26,181 bases of DNA, taken from the NCBI GenBank assembly GCA_964506435.1, contig CAZDLK010000029.1, positions 1-26,181 on the forward strand, given 5' to 3'. The first letter of the stretch is position 1; each line of letters begins with the position of its first letter. Shown here piece by piece: positions 7,727 to 14,905 of the stretch. A program made the position numbers and the translations under genes. The stretch comes from JAOZHU01 sp964506435. Lineage in GTDB: Archaea; Thermoproteota; Bathyarchaeia; Bathyarchaeales; Bathycorpusculaceae. Below the pieces are notes generated by a model. The model was not told where the DNA came from. It saw only the letters and a program-made list of their open reading frames with translations, and made no database searches.

Positions 7727-8504
7727 CTTGCTTTAACTCCTTGTTTTCCGCAGTCGTTAATGGGACATCTTGGGGCATTTTCTTAAACCAGTCACACTGT
7801 TCCGCACACGTTGGACATTTCTCTTTAAGGTAACTTGCGTTTCTCTCCATAGCCGCTTTTTCCTCATTTTCTTCTTGCTGTTCTTCTAACTCGTCTTGCC
7901 TAGCCTGTTCTGCTGTGCGGTTAGCAATTAACTGTTGAATCTCCTCGGTTGTTTTGAAAAGGTGATGGCGTTCACAGTAGCGTTGAAAACTCTCAGGAGT
8001 AAACAAGTCATGGTTCCAAGCTGCATAAACCGGAGCTAAACGCCTTTCCTGTTCGCCTTCGCAAAGTTCCCAGTAGCCAGGCGTGTTAAAGACTTCTTCT
8101 TCCGCGTCGTATTGCTCTTTGAACCTGCGGGTTTCTTCAATAAGCCAATAAAACCGCGTATAGAATACCCAATTAGCCAAAGGGTCTTTTAGCGTTACAA
8201 AGGCATCTGTGAAGTCTTGGAAAATCTCCAGTATCCTAGCCATGAGACGACGGTTAGCTGCGTCCACGATTGCTTGGTCGCTTGGCGATAACGGAGTATG
8301 AGTGGTTTCTCCCCGCGCCTTGGCTTCCTGCAGTTCTTCCGCGTGCGCCTTTAAGATTTGAGTTGCTCGTTTATGTAATTCGCTTTCGGCTCGGTCTAGC
8401 TCTATGTCCCCGTTTTCCCATGTTATTTTTGTTGTGCCTTTTTCGGGGAGTTCAGGTAACACGTTTTTTTCTAATTCATGCAGTTTCTTGCTTACGATAT
8501 TCAT
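7716..8504 (-). CDS. Unknown, highly charged protein with coiled coil and Cys cluster
   Basis: A 262-residue protein I do not recognise. The N-terminal half is helical and charged. The middle has an aromatic-rich section (LANWVFYTRFYWLIEETRRF, about 108-127). Residues about 190-225 are strongly Glu/Gln-rich and likely form a coiled coil. Near the end lies a CPTCAEQC cluster that could bind metal. It is the second gene of the coupled operon leading to ParB and ABC-GNAT, overlapping the previous gene by ATGA and the ParB gene by 11 bases. Genes of this style occur in virus-like operons, but there is no family evidence here. Confidence 0.62.
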   Translation of the reverse strand: MNIVSKKLHELEKNVLPELPEKGTTKITWENGDIELDRAESELHKRATQILKAHAEELQEAKARGETTHTPLSPSDQAIVDAANRRLMARILEIFQDFTDAFVTLKDPLANWVFYTRFYWLIEETRRFKEQYDAEEEVFNTPGYWELCEGEQERRLAPVYAAWNHDLFTPESFQRYCERHHLFKTTEEIQQLIANRTAEQARQDELEEQQEENEEKAAMERNASYLKEKCPTCAEQCDWFKKMPQDVPLTTAENKELKQVGK

Positions 8505-8785
8505 TTCTTCTTGCCCTCTGACTTCGGTATTAGTATGCTGTTCTTGAGCTTCTCCTCCAGCGCTATCACCCGAAGCTCCAACTCCTCATCCTTAAGCAAG
8601 CCCCCATAAGTTGAGACGGCTGAAACCAAAACCCTTGCCCAGCCCTGCTTTACCTTGTCACTGTTTCCCTCGGAGTGAATTTTTTTGTGGGAGAGGCTCA
8701 ATACACCGTCTAATACGCGAAATAACGTGTTTCTGCGGTCCTTCGCCGAGCGGTTTGATGTTGGTTTTCCCAGAGTTTCGGCCAT
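8501..8785 (-). CDS. Small helical protein, first gene of the ParB/ABC-GNAT operon
   Basis: A 94-residue protein starting at ATG 8785, which has GGAG nine bases upstream; a TTG two codons earlier is less likely. It is basic at the start (NRSAKDRRNTLFRVLDG). It ends with a helical segment WARVLVSAVSTYGGLLKDEELELRVIALEEKL whose pattern loosely resembles the small protein (18190-18528) encoded just upstream of the terminase in the second cassette. That weak similarity and the matching place in the operon suggest a common role, possibly like a small terminase subunit, but this is inference. It overlaps the next gene by ATGA. Confidence 0.6.
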   Translation of the reverse strand: MAETLGKPTSNRSAKDRRNTLFRVLDGVLSLSHKKIHSEGNSDKVKQGWARVLVSAVSTYGGLLKDEELELRVIALEEKLKNSILIPKSEGKKK

Positions 8786-8927
8786 TATCAACTTCTCCGA
8801 ATTGAATCTTCAATAAATCATAGGCGTGATATGCAAGAGCGCAATCACTCTCTACCAACCTAATATTCAGGCTCAAGTATCGTTTAAGGCTAAATTCACT
8901 ATATTCCCGTTTTAGAGCGGGCATAGT

Positions 8928-8953
8928 TGGGTCGCTGGGATTTGAACCCCCCA
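8928..8953 (-). other. tRNA-like 3' remnant (T loop and acceptor end)
   Basis: On the minus strand, six G residues followed by TTCAAATCCC and GCGACCCA resemble a T arm, acceptor 3' strand and discriminator base. No D or anticodon arm lies upstream and the T stem has mismatches, so it is not a gene. It may be the trace of an earlier integration in another tRNA. The remaining bases from 8786 to 9088 show only a possible TATA (GATTTATTG, minus strand, near 8808-8818) for the operon starting at 8785, and no other gene. Confidence 0.35.
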
Positions 8954-9088
8954 CTAAAGTTGAGATATCACTTATACAATTCCTTTTTTATGCGTAGTTC
9001 TCTGTTTCGTGTTCCTTATGGATGTGCGTGCAGCGTTTTAAGCGGTTAACATATTCAATAGTCAATGAGAGTAGTTTTGTTTCCACTA

Positions 9089-9520
9089 TTAAATGTAGAA
9101 GCGAGGCAACTCATCTATCAAGATGAATTGGACTTGTTCAACAGCTGGTATCCTACTGACCTCTTTTATTATTGCAAATAAATCTTCCAGATCCTTAACT
9201 ACTCCATCTGCAAGCACCTCGAATTCTCCTGTTATCTCAGTAATTGTGAATATGTTTGGAACCTTTTTCAAAAAATCTATTATTTCTGTTCTATCATGGG
9301 TTGGCGCGCTTTTCAAAAACAAGCAGAATGTTGTTTTGTATCCAAATTTTGGGAGGGCGATTGCAATTGAATTTAGTTTAATTTGCTGCTTTTCGATCAT
9401 TTTTTTATATCTTTTTCTAACAGTTTCAGGGGATATGCCCAATTTCTTTGCAATATCTGAAAAAGCGGTTTGAGAATCTTTCATTAACTCGCTTATAATG
9501 TCCTGATCAATTTTATCCAT
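9089..9520 (-). CDS. Lrp/AsnC family regulator (downstream copy)
   Basis: A 143-residue protein of normal family length. It has an N-terminal winged HTH (IDQDIISELMKDSQTAFSDIA with recognition helix around SPETVRKRYKKM) and a C-terminal RAM ligand-binding domain (about 65-143: TTFCLFLKSAP..., EITGEFEVLADGVV, PAVEQVQFILIDELPRF). The third residues of the effector loop look normal (TGEFEVL). It follows the other Lrp gene by five bases on the same strand, so they are an operon. Members regulate amino-acid or central metabolism genes, often the adjacent gene. Target not shown. Confidence 0.88.
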   Translation of the reverse strand: MDKIDQDIISELMKDSQTAFSDIAKKLGISPETVRKRYKKMIEKQQIKLNSIAIALPKFGYKTTFCLFLKSAPTHDRTEIIDFLKKVPNIFTITEITGEFEVLADGVVKDLEDLFAIIKEVSRIPAVEQVQFILIDELPRFYI

Positions 9521-9525
9521 TTCTG

Positions 9526-10005
9526 TCAGACCTCCTTTGGCTGCAGGACGATATTTCCACGGGTGTAATACAATTGGCCGAGAAAAATGTGTACTTGAAC
9601 CGTTTTTACTCCCGGTAATCCCTCTACAAAATGACGTATTTTATCTAGCTCATTTATGTTCTTCGCGAGAATACCAACTATTACATCATAATATCCTATG
9701 CATTGAAAACATCCAGTCAGATAACTATTCGCCATATCCGTGTTCTTTTTGATGGATTGCACTACTTCCGATTTATGCGCATAGCCAACGTTTGCGGCTA
9801 TCATCGCGGCCAGTGAATAGCCACGTGTTTCCCAGCTGGTAAAAATTCTTGTTCCTGTTATTATGCCCGTTTTTTTAAGCTTTTCAATTCGTTTAGCTGC
9901 CGCAGGGGTTGATATGCCGCAGTCTTTGGCAATGTCTTTGAGGCTTGTGCGTGCATCTCTTCTCAACGTTCTTAGAATTTTTATGTCAATTTCGTCGATT
10001 TTCAT
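9526..10005 (-). CDS. Lrp/AsnC family regulator (promoter-proximal copy)
   Basis: A 159-residue protein. HTH at residues 4-50 (IDEIDIKILRTLRRDARTSL, recognition helix STPAAAKRIEKLKKTGII), then a RAM-type domain from about 65 with CFQCIGYYDVIVGILAKNINEL and VKTVQVHIFLGQ. It differs from the downstream paralogue in its C-terminus, so the pair could form hetero-oligomers. It is transcribed divergently from the PQQ-propeller surface gene, and a palindrome lies between them. A TATA-like CATTTATTG (minus strand, about 10043-10051) precedes the start. It likely controls itself and perhaps the surface protein. Confidence 0.88.
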   Translation of the reverse strand: MKIDEIDIKILRTLRRDARTSLKDIAKDCGISTPAAAKRIEKLKKTGIITGTRIFTSWETRGYSLAAMIAANVGYAHKSEVVQSIKKNTDMANSYLTGCFQCIGYYDVIVGILAKNINELDKIRHFVEGLPGVKTVQVHIFLGQLYYTRGNIVLQPKEV

Positions 10006-10134
10006 CGTGTCACTCGTCTTTTCCTTCGCGAATCTATTCGTTGCGGCAATAAATGTTTTTTGCAGCCAAACTGCCCAAATATTATTAGGTTAACTCTATA
10101 TTAAATGTAACTTGAGGTGCACTTTTGGTTTATT

Positions 10135-10219
10135 TTTTCCATTTTTATACCTGCTATAATGGAAAATGTTAAATAGACAATCCAATGAATAATGCGAAGC
10201 ACGGAAAATACAAAGGAGA
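10135..10219 (+). promoter_or_regulatory. Promoter, palindrome and ribosome site of the PQQ-propeller gene
   Basis: TTTTCCAT (10135-10142) and ATGGAAAA (10159-10166) form a perfect eight-base inverted repeat around an AT-rich centre, a plausible Lrp-type operator. A TATA candidate GTTAAATAG follows at about 10168-10176. AAGGAGA, a good Shine-Dalgarno, lies about 10 bases before the ATG at 10229. Confidence 0.5.
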
Positions 10220-10228
10220 ATAAAAAAC

Positions 10229-12772
10229 ATGAAACTTGCAATAAACAAGACAACTACACTTTCTTTGTTTCTGGTGTTAACTATGCTATCTTCTATTGCC
10301 TTTTTACCAAATGCTAACGCCGCTGTTAATGAAAGCTTTGCTTTTATTACTGTTGCCCCTAACCCCGTACAGGTTGGACAAGCTGTTACAGCAGTATTCT
10401 TCCTTACAATTCCCTCACCGACAGCCAGAGAAGGCTTTGATTCAGCATACAACTGGAACAACTTTACAGTGAAAATTACATCGCCCAGTGGCGATGTTGA
10501 AACCTTTGGACCATACACTTCTGACGCTACAGGAGGATCGTATTTGTCGTACACGCCTACTGAGATCGGCCAATACCAGTTCGACTTTAACTTTCCCGGA
10601 CAAACAGTTGTCGGTGTTAACTTGTTTGGGGTACCCGTCGGTCCGCTTACTTATGGATCTGCTAGCGCTTCGACAAATCTTACAGTGCAAGAAGAACCGA
10701 TAACTGGCTACGAGACACCCGCACTGCCAAGTGATTACTGGACGCGACCAATTTATGGCGAAAACAGAGACTGGTATCAAATTGGCGGAAACTGGCTCAG
10801 GCAATCCTACAATAGCAGTGGACCCTTTAACCCGTACACCACCGCATCCAACACAGCTCACATATTATGGACGAAACAGCAATACCTAGGCGGCGTCGTG
10901 GGAGGCGAGTATGGAGACCTTACCTATTACTTGGCTCCAACCTACCAAGACTATTGGAATCCACCACTCATTATCAGTGGAAGACTCTACTATATGGAAA
11001 GAGAAGTGCCTGGGGGAGCATGGGTCGGATTGCACTGCGTGGATATTAGTACTGGAAATGAACTTTGGTTCCAAGATGTCTCCGTGATAGGTAGTGCTGG
11101 CTCTGGCGGAGGAGGATCAGCATCGACTATTTATGGTCAAATATTTGATGCTGAAGGAGCAAACGGCCACGGTGCCGAAGCATTCATATGGAACCTTGGA
11201 TCAAACTGGACAGTATTTGATGCAAACTCAGGGCGACTTGTATACACCATCAGTAATCCGCTGGTAGCAACATCAACTTATGCATCATTGCCAGGGATTT
11301 CCGGACCAAATGTAGTGACAGGAAATGTTGATTCCTTAGGTTCAATAATAGTCTTCTACATCGACAGTACCAACCATTGGTTGCTAAAATGGAACTCAAC
11401 ACAACTTCTCATAGCATCTGGAATAGATCCAGTTGGGAACCTCTATCTGCCACCTTACGGATCTACGATAGATTGGAGCAAAGGAATTGAATGGAACGTA
11501 ACAATAACTGATAGACAAGGCAAGTTAGGCTTCTATAAGGGTTGTCCTTCGAGTAACGGTGATGTAGTCTTTGCTACAACCGCAGACATAGTGGATGCAG
11601 TCGACAACTTTACACTCGTAGCTTACAGCGTAAAAGATGGACATGAACTATGGTACAGCGACTTTGCTGATATATTCGTTCCAGGTAGCACGCTTTGGGA
11701 TTTCTTTGGTCCAATTGGCGACGGAGTTATGACCGTATACGATAAGAACACATTACACTGGTGGGGCTTCAACGTTAATACGGGCGAAAAGATATGGGGT
11801 CCAACCACGTCCTACGAGAACGCGTGGGATATGTATCCCACTGCGATGATAGCGTATGGAAAGATGTATGTGGCAACTTATGCTGGAAGGATATATTGCC
11901 ATGATCTGGAAACTGGGGACCTCGAATGGACATATACCCTTCCATCCAGCGGCTCTGGCACTGTTTACGGTACTTATCCCCTTTCTGCTAACGCTTTGGC
12001 TTCTGGTATCACAATTGCCGATGGAAAACTTTATGCAGTCACAGGCGAACATACACCTAACTCGCCTTATTGGCTTGGCGGAGCAATGTATTGTGTCAAC
12101 GCAACTAACGGCGAACTTGTCTATAAGATTAGTGGATGGTGGAGCGACAATCCAGCTATCGCTGATGGCTACGCGTTAGATCTTAACTGCTATGACGGGA
12201 CGATATACTGCTTCGGTAAGGGTCAAACTGCTACTACAGTGTCTGCATCACCTGAGGTTTCAGTACAAGGTAGTAGCGTGTTAATCAAAGGCACTGTTAT
12301 GGATATGTCGATTGGCGCAATGGATTACGCCGGCAACCAACTGAATACTGAAGGTTCCCCTGCTATCGCTGACGAGTACATGACTGAGTGGATGGAGTAC
12401 CTGTACCAACAGAAGTCAATGCCTACTAATGCTACTGGCGTTACAGTAACCTTGAGTGTAATAGACGGCAACGGCAACTACAGGGCGATCGGAACGACTA
12501 CTAGTGGAGCAGATGGGTTCTTCAGCTACAGTTGGCAACCTGACATTTCAGGCAAATACACGCTTTACGCTTCGTTTGCAGGTTCTGACTCCTACTATGC
12601 GTCGGAAGCTGTGACTGCGTTCCAAGTTGATGAAGTTGCTGCTACTGTAGAGCCTACTCCTGCGCCTCAATCGGCAGCTGACCTGTACTTCGTGCCCGCT
12701 GTTATCGGCATAATTGTTGCAATCATTGTTGCCACAATCGTAATTGTGCTGATGCTTAGGAAGCGACAGTAA
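10229..12772 (+). CDS. Secreted PQQ-like beta-propeller surface protein, C-terminally anchored
   Basis: An 847-residue protein. A signal peptide (residues 1-31, ending ANA) leads into an Ig-like domain (about 32-145) and then a large beta-propeller (about 155-665). The propeller blades repeat the PQQ-like pattern G-x3-W: STGNELWFQDV, KDGHELWYSDF, NTGEKIWGP, ETGDLEWTY and TNGELVYKI. A second Ig-like domain (about 670-800, GNYRAIGTTTSGADGFFSY) precedes a TPAPQ linker, one membrane helix (about 818-842) and RKRQ. Many N-x-S/T sites suggest glycosylation. It is therefore displayed outside the cell; the ligand or binding role is unknown, and no catalytic quinone site is claimed. It lies inside the repeat-bounded element, so it may be cargo. 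Confidence 0.86.
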   Translation: MKLAINKTTTLSLFLVLTMLSSIAFLPNANAAVNESFAFITVAPNPVQVGQAVTAVFFLTIPSPTAREGFDSAYNWNNFTVKITSPSGDVETFGPYTSDATGGSYLSYTPTEIGQYQFDFNFPGQTVVGVNLFGVPVGPLTYGSASASTNLTVQEEPITGYETPALPSDYWTRPIYGENRDWYQIGGNWLRQSYNSSGPFNPYTTASNTAHILWTKQQYLGGVVGGEYGDLTYYLAPTYQDYWNPPLIISGRLYYMEREVPGGAWVGLHCVDISTGNELWFQDVSVIGSAGSGGGGSASTIYGQIFDAEGANGHGAEAFIWNLGSNWTVFDANSGRLVYTISNPLVATSTYASLPGISGPNVVTGNVDSLGSIIVFYIDSTNHWLLKWNSTQLLIASGIDPVGNLYLPPYGSTIDWSKGIEWNVTITDRQGKLGFYKGCPSSNGDVVFATTADIVDAVDNFTLVAYSVKDGHELWYSDFADIFVPGSTLWDFFGPIGDGVMTVYDKNTLHWWGFNVNTGEKIWGPTTSYENAWDMYPTAMIAYGKMYVATYAGRIYCHDLETGDLEWTYTLPSSGSGTVYGTYPLSANALASGITIADGKLYAVTGEHTPNSPYWLGGAMYCVNATNGELVYKISGWWSDNPAIADGYALDLNCYDGTIYCFGKGQTATTVSASPEVSVQGSSVLIKGTVMDMSIGAMDYAGNQLNTEGSPAIADEYMTEWMEYLYQQKSMPTNATGVTVTLSVIDGNGNYRAIGTTTSGADGFFSYSWQPDISGKYTLYASFAGSDSYYASEAVTAFQVDEVAATVEPTPAPQSAADLYFVPAVIGIIVAIIVATIVIVLMLRKRQ

Positions 12773-12795
12773 ACATGCAAAAACCAAACTTCACT

Positions 12796-12808
12796 TCCCC
12801 CTTTTTTA
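12796..12808 (+). terminator. Poly-T terminator after the PQQ-propeller gene
   Basis: A CCCCC run followed by six T residues (12802-12807) lies 25 bases after the stop codon. Archaeal transcription ends at such T runs on the non-template strand. No strong hairpin is needed or seen. Confidence 0.45.
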
Positions 12809-13014
12809 GGGCAATCACAATGGAGGAACAATGGGGCTGAGAAGGTTTCGGACAGAAAACGATGGTTTCATCGTTACCGCATTTTCCGTTATTTTCTCCT
12901 TGAATCTATGTGCGCTGTCCGGAGCCTCAGCAAACCCTTGTTTTATACTGATTATCGTTACAGGAGCGAAGAATGAATGCTTCAGGAAGGTACAATGTTT
13001 CCCTGTGAAAACCC

Positions 13015-13305
13015 TCAGCGAATCACTTTTTGTGAACCCGCTGTTCTTTCCAACATAGTGGTGCGGGGGCGAGATTTGAACCTAGATTTGCCAGCAACCC
13101 TATCTGTTCTTTTCTTTGTTACAAAATCATGCTCGTAAATTATACATCGGAAAAACTCGTCCTCTTTCAGATAGATTTCATTGCCATTTTTTTCGGTTTC
13201 TTGGATAGTTATGGTGTTTTCCTTTATCGCTGCGTGGTTCATGCTTGCGCGGTTTAAAAGGCTCAATCGTGAAGTCACGGTTAACCTGCATGAAAGAACC
13301 TCCAC
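13015..13305 (-). pseudogene. Possible decayed small gene running into tRNA-like DNA
   Basis: An ATG at 13291 has an excellent Shine-Dalgarno (GGAGGT, six bases upstream) but its frame ends after 37 codons at 13178, just past an A7 run (13187-13193). A +1 change there would enter another frame that reads plausibly as protein (ITIQETEKNGNEIYLKEDEF, from ATG 13242). That frame then runs into tRNA-like sequence at 13083. This looks like a small gene broken by frameshift and truncation, or chance. No family recognised. The rest of the 12773-13503 gap shows only the sites listed separately. Confidence 0.3.
13059..13083 (-). other. tRNA-like 3' remnant ending in CCA
   Basis: Minus strand AGGTTCAAATCTCG followed by CCCCCGCACCA looks like a T loop, a 3' acceptor strand pairing with GCGGGGG (as in archaeal tRNA-Leu), a discriminator A and CCA. 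The T stem is imperfect and one base seems missing, and no upstream tRNA body exists. It is probably a degenerate remnant from integration into a different tRNA. Confidence 0.4.
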
Positions 13306-13368
13306 GTAATCAATAAAAGCAAGAAAGAAAAAAGAGGGGGTTTGCGCTTCACTGAGAGAAAACTTAAA

Positions 13369-13380
13369 GGTGATATCACC
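13369..13380. promoter_or_regulatory. 12-base palindrome beside the right att repeat
   Basis: GGTGATATCACC is a perfect palindrome 14 bases inside the right attachment repeat. It could be a binding site for the integrase or an accessory factor, or an operator of a lost gene. No equivalent is seen beside the left repeat, so its role is open. Confidence 0.3.
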
Positions 13381-13394
13381 ACTTCGAAGCTATG

Positions 13395-13414
13395 CCGTGC
13401 TAGGCTACGGGCCC
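13395..13414. repeat. Attachment repeat (att), right copy
   Basis: An exact copy of CCGTGCTAGGCTACGGGCCC at 36-55. It consists of the first 20 bases of tRNA-Arg (minus strand) with no tRNA body after it, and is followed to the right by what looks like the original tRNA-Arg promoter. This marks the right edge of the element. Confidence 0.75.
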
Positions 13415-13438
13415 ACCTACACACAAACTCAACATGAG

Positions 13439-13447
13439 TTATTAAAG
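13439..13447 (-). promoter_or_regulatory. Stranded TATA box of the original tRNA-Arg promoter
   Basis: CTTTAATAA on the minus strand ends 25 bases upstream of the tRNA fragment at 13414, the normal distance for an archaeal tRNA promoter. Integration appears to have separated this promoter from the tRNA-Arg body now at 1-55. Confidence 0.5.
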
Positions 13448-13503
13448 TGGTTACGAAAATTCTTATTAATCAACATAGTATTAACTGTTGTTACTGCATG
13501 CGA

Positions 13504-13578
13504 GGGCCGGTAGCTCAGCACGGCTGGAGCGTTCGGCTGATAACCGAAAGGTCGCCGGTTCGAATCCGGCTCGGCCCA
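13504..13578 (+). tRNA. tRNA-Ile(GAT)
   Basis: A complete 75-base cloverleaf. Acceptor GGGCCGG pairs with TCGGCCC; the D arm is GCTC/GAGC; the anticodon arm TTCGG-CTGATAA-CCGAA gives anticodon GAT (Ile, codon ATC); the variable loop is AGGTC; the T arm GCCGG-TTCGAAT-CCGGC is perfect. The discriminator is A and CCA is not encoded. A TATA-like AGTATTAAC lies about 25-30 bases upstream. No intron. Confidence 0.95.
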
Positions 13579-13635
13579 CCTCACCCTAAAATCTTATAAA
13601 CAAACACAACGCAAAGAGTTATTCAGGTGATTATT

Positions 13636-14022
13636 TTGGTTAAAGACGACGAAATGTTAGAGGAACTGCGGAAAATACGCGCTCTACTGGAGCCAAAACC
13701 CACACCTGCGGCGCCAGCACCGAAAGGCATGTGGGCTGAATTCAAAGACTTCATCTCAAAATACAAAGTCATGGGACTGGCTGTTGCCTTCATCATCGGC
13801 TTATACCTAGGCGCAGTGGTGCAATCACTCGTGAAGGACCTGCTGCTGCCTTTAATCGGCTTGGCTATCCCCGGATTAACAGATTTAGCAACATACTCTA
13901 TCATAGTGCTGAACCAAACGTTTGGCATAGGCAGCTTTCTAGTGGCATTGATAACCTTCATAATCGTTGCCTTCGTGATCTTCATCGTCGTGAAAGTTAC
14001 AAAGAAGTGGGGCATGGAATAG
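13636..14022 (+). CDS. mscL: MscL-type large-conductance mechanosensitive channel
   Basis: A 128-residue membrane protein. I chose TTG 13636 because GGTGAT, matching the 16S rRNA end, lies five bases upstream; GTG 13627 is in frame too. An N-terminal charged, proline-rich stretch (DDEMLEELRKIRALLEPKP...) precedes the MscL core WAEFKDFISKYKVMGLAVAF, pore helix TM1 with GLYLGAVVQSLVKDLLLPLIGL, a short periplasmic-side loop and TM2 (SFLVALITFIIVAFVIFIVV), ending KVTKKWGME. MscL pentamers open under membrane tension to release osmolytes in downshock. The loop is shorter than in bacteria and the N-terminus longer. It converges with an RHH gene four bases away. Confidence 0.83.
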   Translation: MVKDDEMLEELRKIRALLEPKPTPAAPAPKGMWAEFKDFISKYKVMGLAVAFIIGLYLGAVVQSLVKDLLLPLIGLAIPGLTDLATYSIIVLNQTFGIGSFLVALITFIIVAFVIFIVVKVTKKWGME

Positions 14023-14025
14023 ACT

Positions 14026-14238
14026 TCACCGCTCAGCGCGACTGAGGCTGGCAGACACAATAACCGTGGCTGGCGCTTTGCGGACGCCGGCTACGTTTTC
14101 CTCTTTTTTATTTTTGTAAACTGTTAAGCCTGTGCGAATTAAATGCTCAATGAACGTGCTGCGTTTTTCTCTTCCGCGAGTGTTTTCTATTTCGCGGAAC
14201 AGTTGAGGATCCATTGTGATGCTTATGTTGTGCTTCAT
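14026..14238 (-). CDS. Ribbon-helix-helix regulator
   Basis: A 70-residue protein from ATG 14238; the open frame upstream to 14343 runs through the promoter region and is not coding. The RHH core is HNISITMDPQLFREIENTRG, then RSTFIEHLIRTGLTVYK, with a basic and flexible tail. It is divergent from the tandem RHH gene at 14327, and a GTATAC repeat sits between them, so it probably represses both. It may be the antitoxin-like or regulatory part of an accessory module, but no toxin is seen next to it. Confidence 0.72.
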   Translation of the reverse strand: MKHNISITMDPQLFREIENTRGREKRSTFIEHLIRTGLTVYKNKKEENVAGVRKAPATVIVSASLSRAER

Positions 14239-14260
14239 GAACGTAGCCTCTTTACACAGT

Positions 14261-14275
14261 GTATACCTAGTATAC
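14261..14275. promoter_or_regulatory. GTATAC repeat operator between divergent RHH genes
   Basis: GTATAC-CTA-GTATAC holds two copies of a self-palindromic hexamer spaced by three bases, centred between starts at 14238 and 14327. A TATA candidate CTTTATTAG lies at about 14283-14291 for the rightward gene. Paired short palindromes are typical RHH binding sites. Confidence 0.5.
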
Positions 14276-14326
14276 CAAAAAGCTTTATTAGCTTTACTGC
14301 ACAAAATACACAACGAGGCAACAACC

Positions 14327-14755
14327 ATGAAAACCCTACGCATAAGCGACGACGCACATCAAAAACTAACCGCCATGCTCGGCGAAATCACAGCCCAAAC
14401 AATGAAAATGCAAACCTACACAGACGCAATAGAAAGCCTGCTGTCACAAAGTGTGATTTTGCCGCCTGAACTACTGAACGAAACAGCAGACTTCATAGAA
14501 GCCAACAGACATTTAGGTTACACTACGCGGGAAGAGTTTATACGCGATGCCATACGAAGCCAGTTGGGCTTGTTGAAAGAACAGTATAAGTGTATTGAAA
14601 TTCCGAAGGAGGAGTATGATAAGTTGCAGCAGGCGTTGCAGGATATGGATACGGGTTTTCTGAGTGCGGATGATTTTATTGATCAGCAGATTCGGAATTT
14701 GCTGGCGAAGCACGCGGCGTGGGTTAAGGAGCGAGAGGATTATGCAGAGCGCTAG
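14327..14755 (+). CDS. Protein with two RHH-like segments, possible regulator
   Basis: A 142-residue protein from ATG 14327, with GAGG 10 bases upstream. The N-terminus (KTLRISDDAHQKLTAMLGEI, then TYTDAIESLL) fits one RHH unit. Residues about 45-83 (VILPPELLNETADFIEANRH, then TTREEFIRDAIRSQL) fit a second one. A charged helical tail follows (EIPKEEYDKLQQAL...). Two fused units would make a pseudo-dimer. The first 120 bases are A+C-rich and the last 200 G+T-rich on the same strand, so codon use changes completely within the gene (third positions from C/A to T/G). It may be a hybrid, see findings. Confidence 0.65.
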   Translation: MKTLRISDDAHQKLTAMLGEITAQTMKMQTYTDAIESLLSQSVILPPELLNETADFIEANRHLGYTTREEFIRDAIRSQLGLLKEQYKCIEIPKEEYDKLQQALQDMDTGFLSADDFIDQQIRNLLAKHAAWVKEREDYAER

Positions 14756-14905
14756 GGGTGTGCTTACTGTTGGTGGTTGCTGTTTTATAGAAGGATATAT
14801 TAGCCGTTGTGGCTATAGTATGGTGACTGGGCGACGGTAGAGTATCAGGCGTTTGTTGGCTTTTGATAGTTGCTTGTCGTTCTTTGTTGGGGGTGGTGGT
14901 TTAGG

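Larger units (their letters stand above)
36..13414. mobile_element. Integrated element bounded by tRNA-Arg-derived direct repeats
   Basis: Two identical 20-base direct repeats (36-55 and 13395-13414) bound this segment. The left copy is the first 20 bases of a tRNA-Arg gene, and a tyrosine integrase gene lies 100 bases from it, the usual layout of a tRNA-integrated archaeal plasmid or virus. Inside are a AAA+ replication-type ATPase, RHH regulators, nucleases, a ParB-like protein and an ABC-GNAT module, plus probable cargo (two Lrp regulators and a PQQ-propeller surface protein). No capsid, portal or terminase gene was seen in it, so plasmid-like or virus remnant is open. The right boundary is inferred from the repeat alone; the cargo part from about 9 kb could also be older chromosome. 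Confidence 0.7.

Noticed and set aside
8658..8954. 98-residue minus-strand frame beginning in tRNA-like sequence
   Set aside because: It starts inside the tRNA remnant and overlaps the better supported gene at 8501-8785 in another frame.
12831..13058. 75-residue plus-strand frame with GGAGG upstream and a hydrophobic middle
   Set aside because: The ribosome site is good, but the protein shows no coherent domain and ends opposite the tRNA-like remnant; too weak to call.
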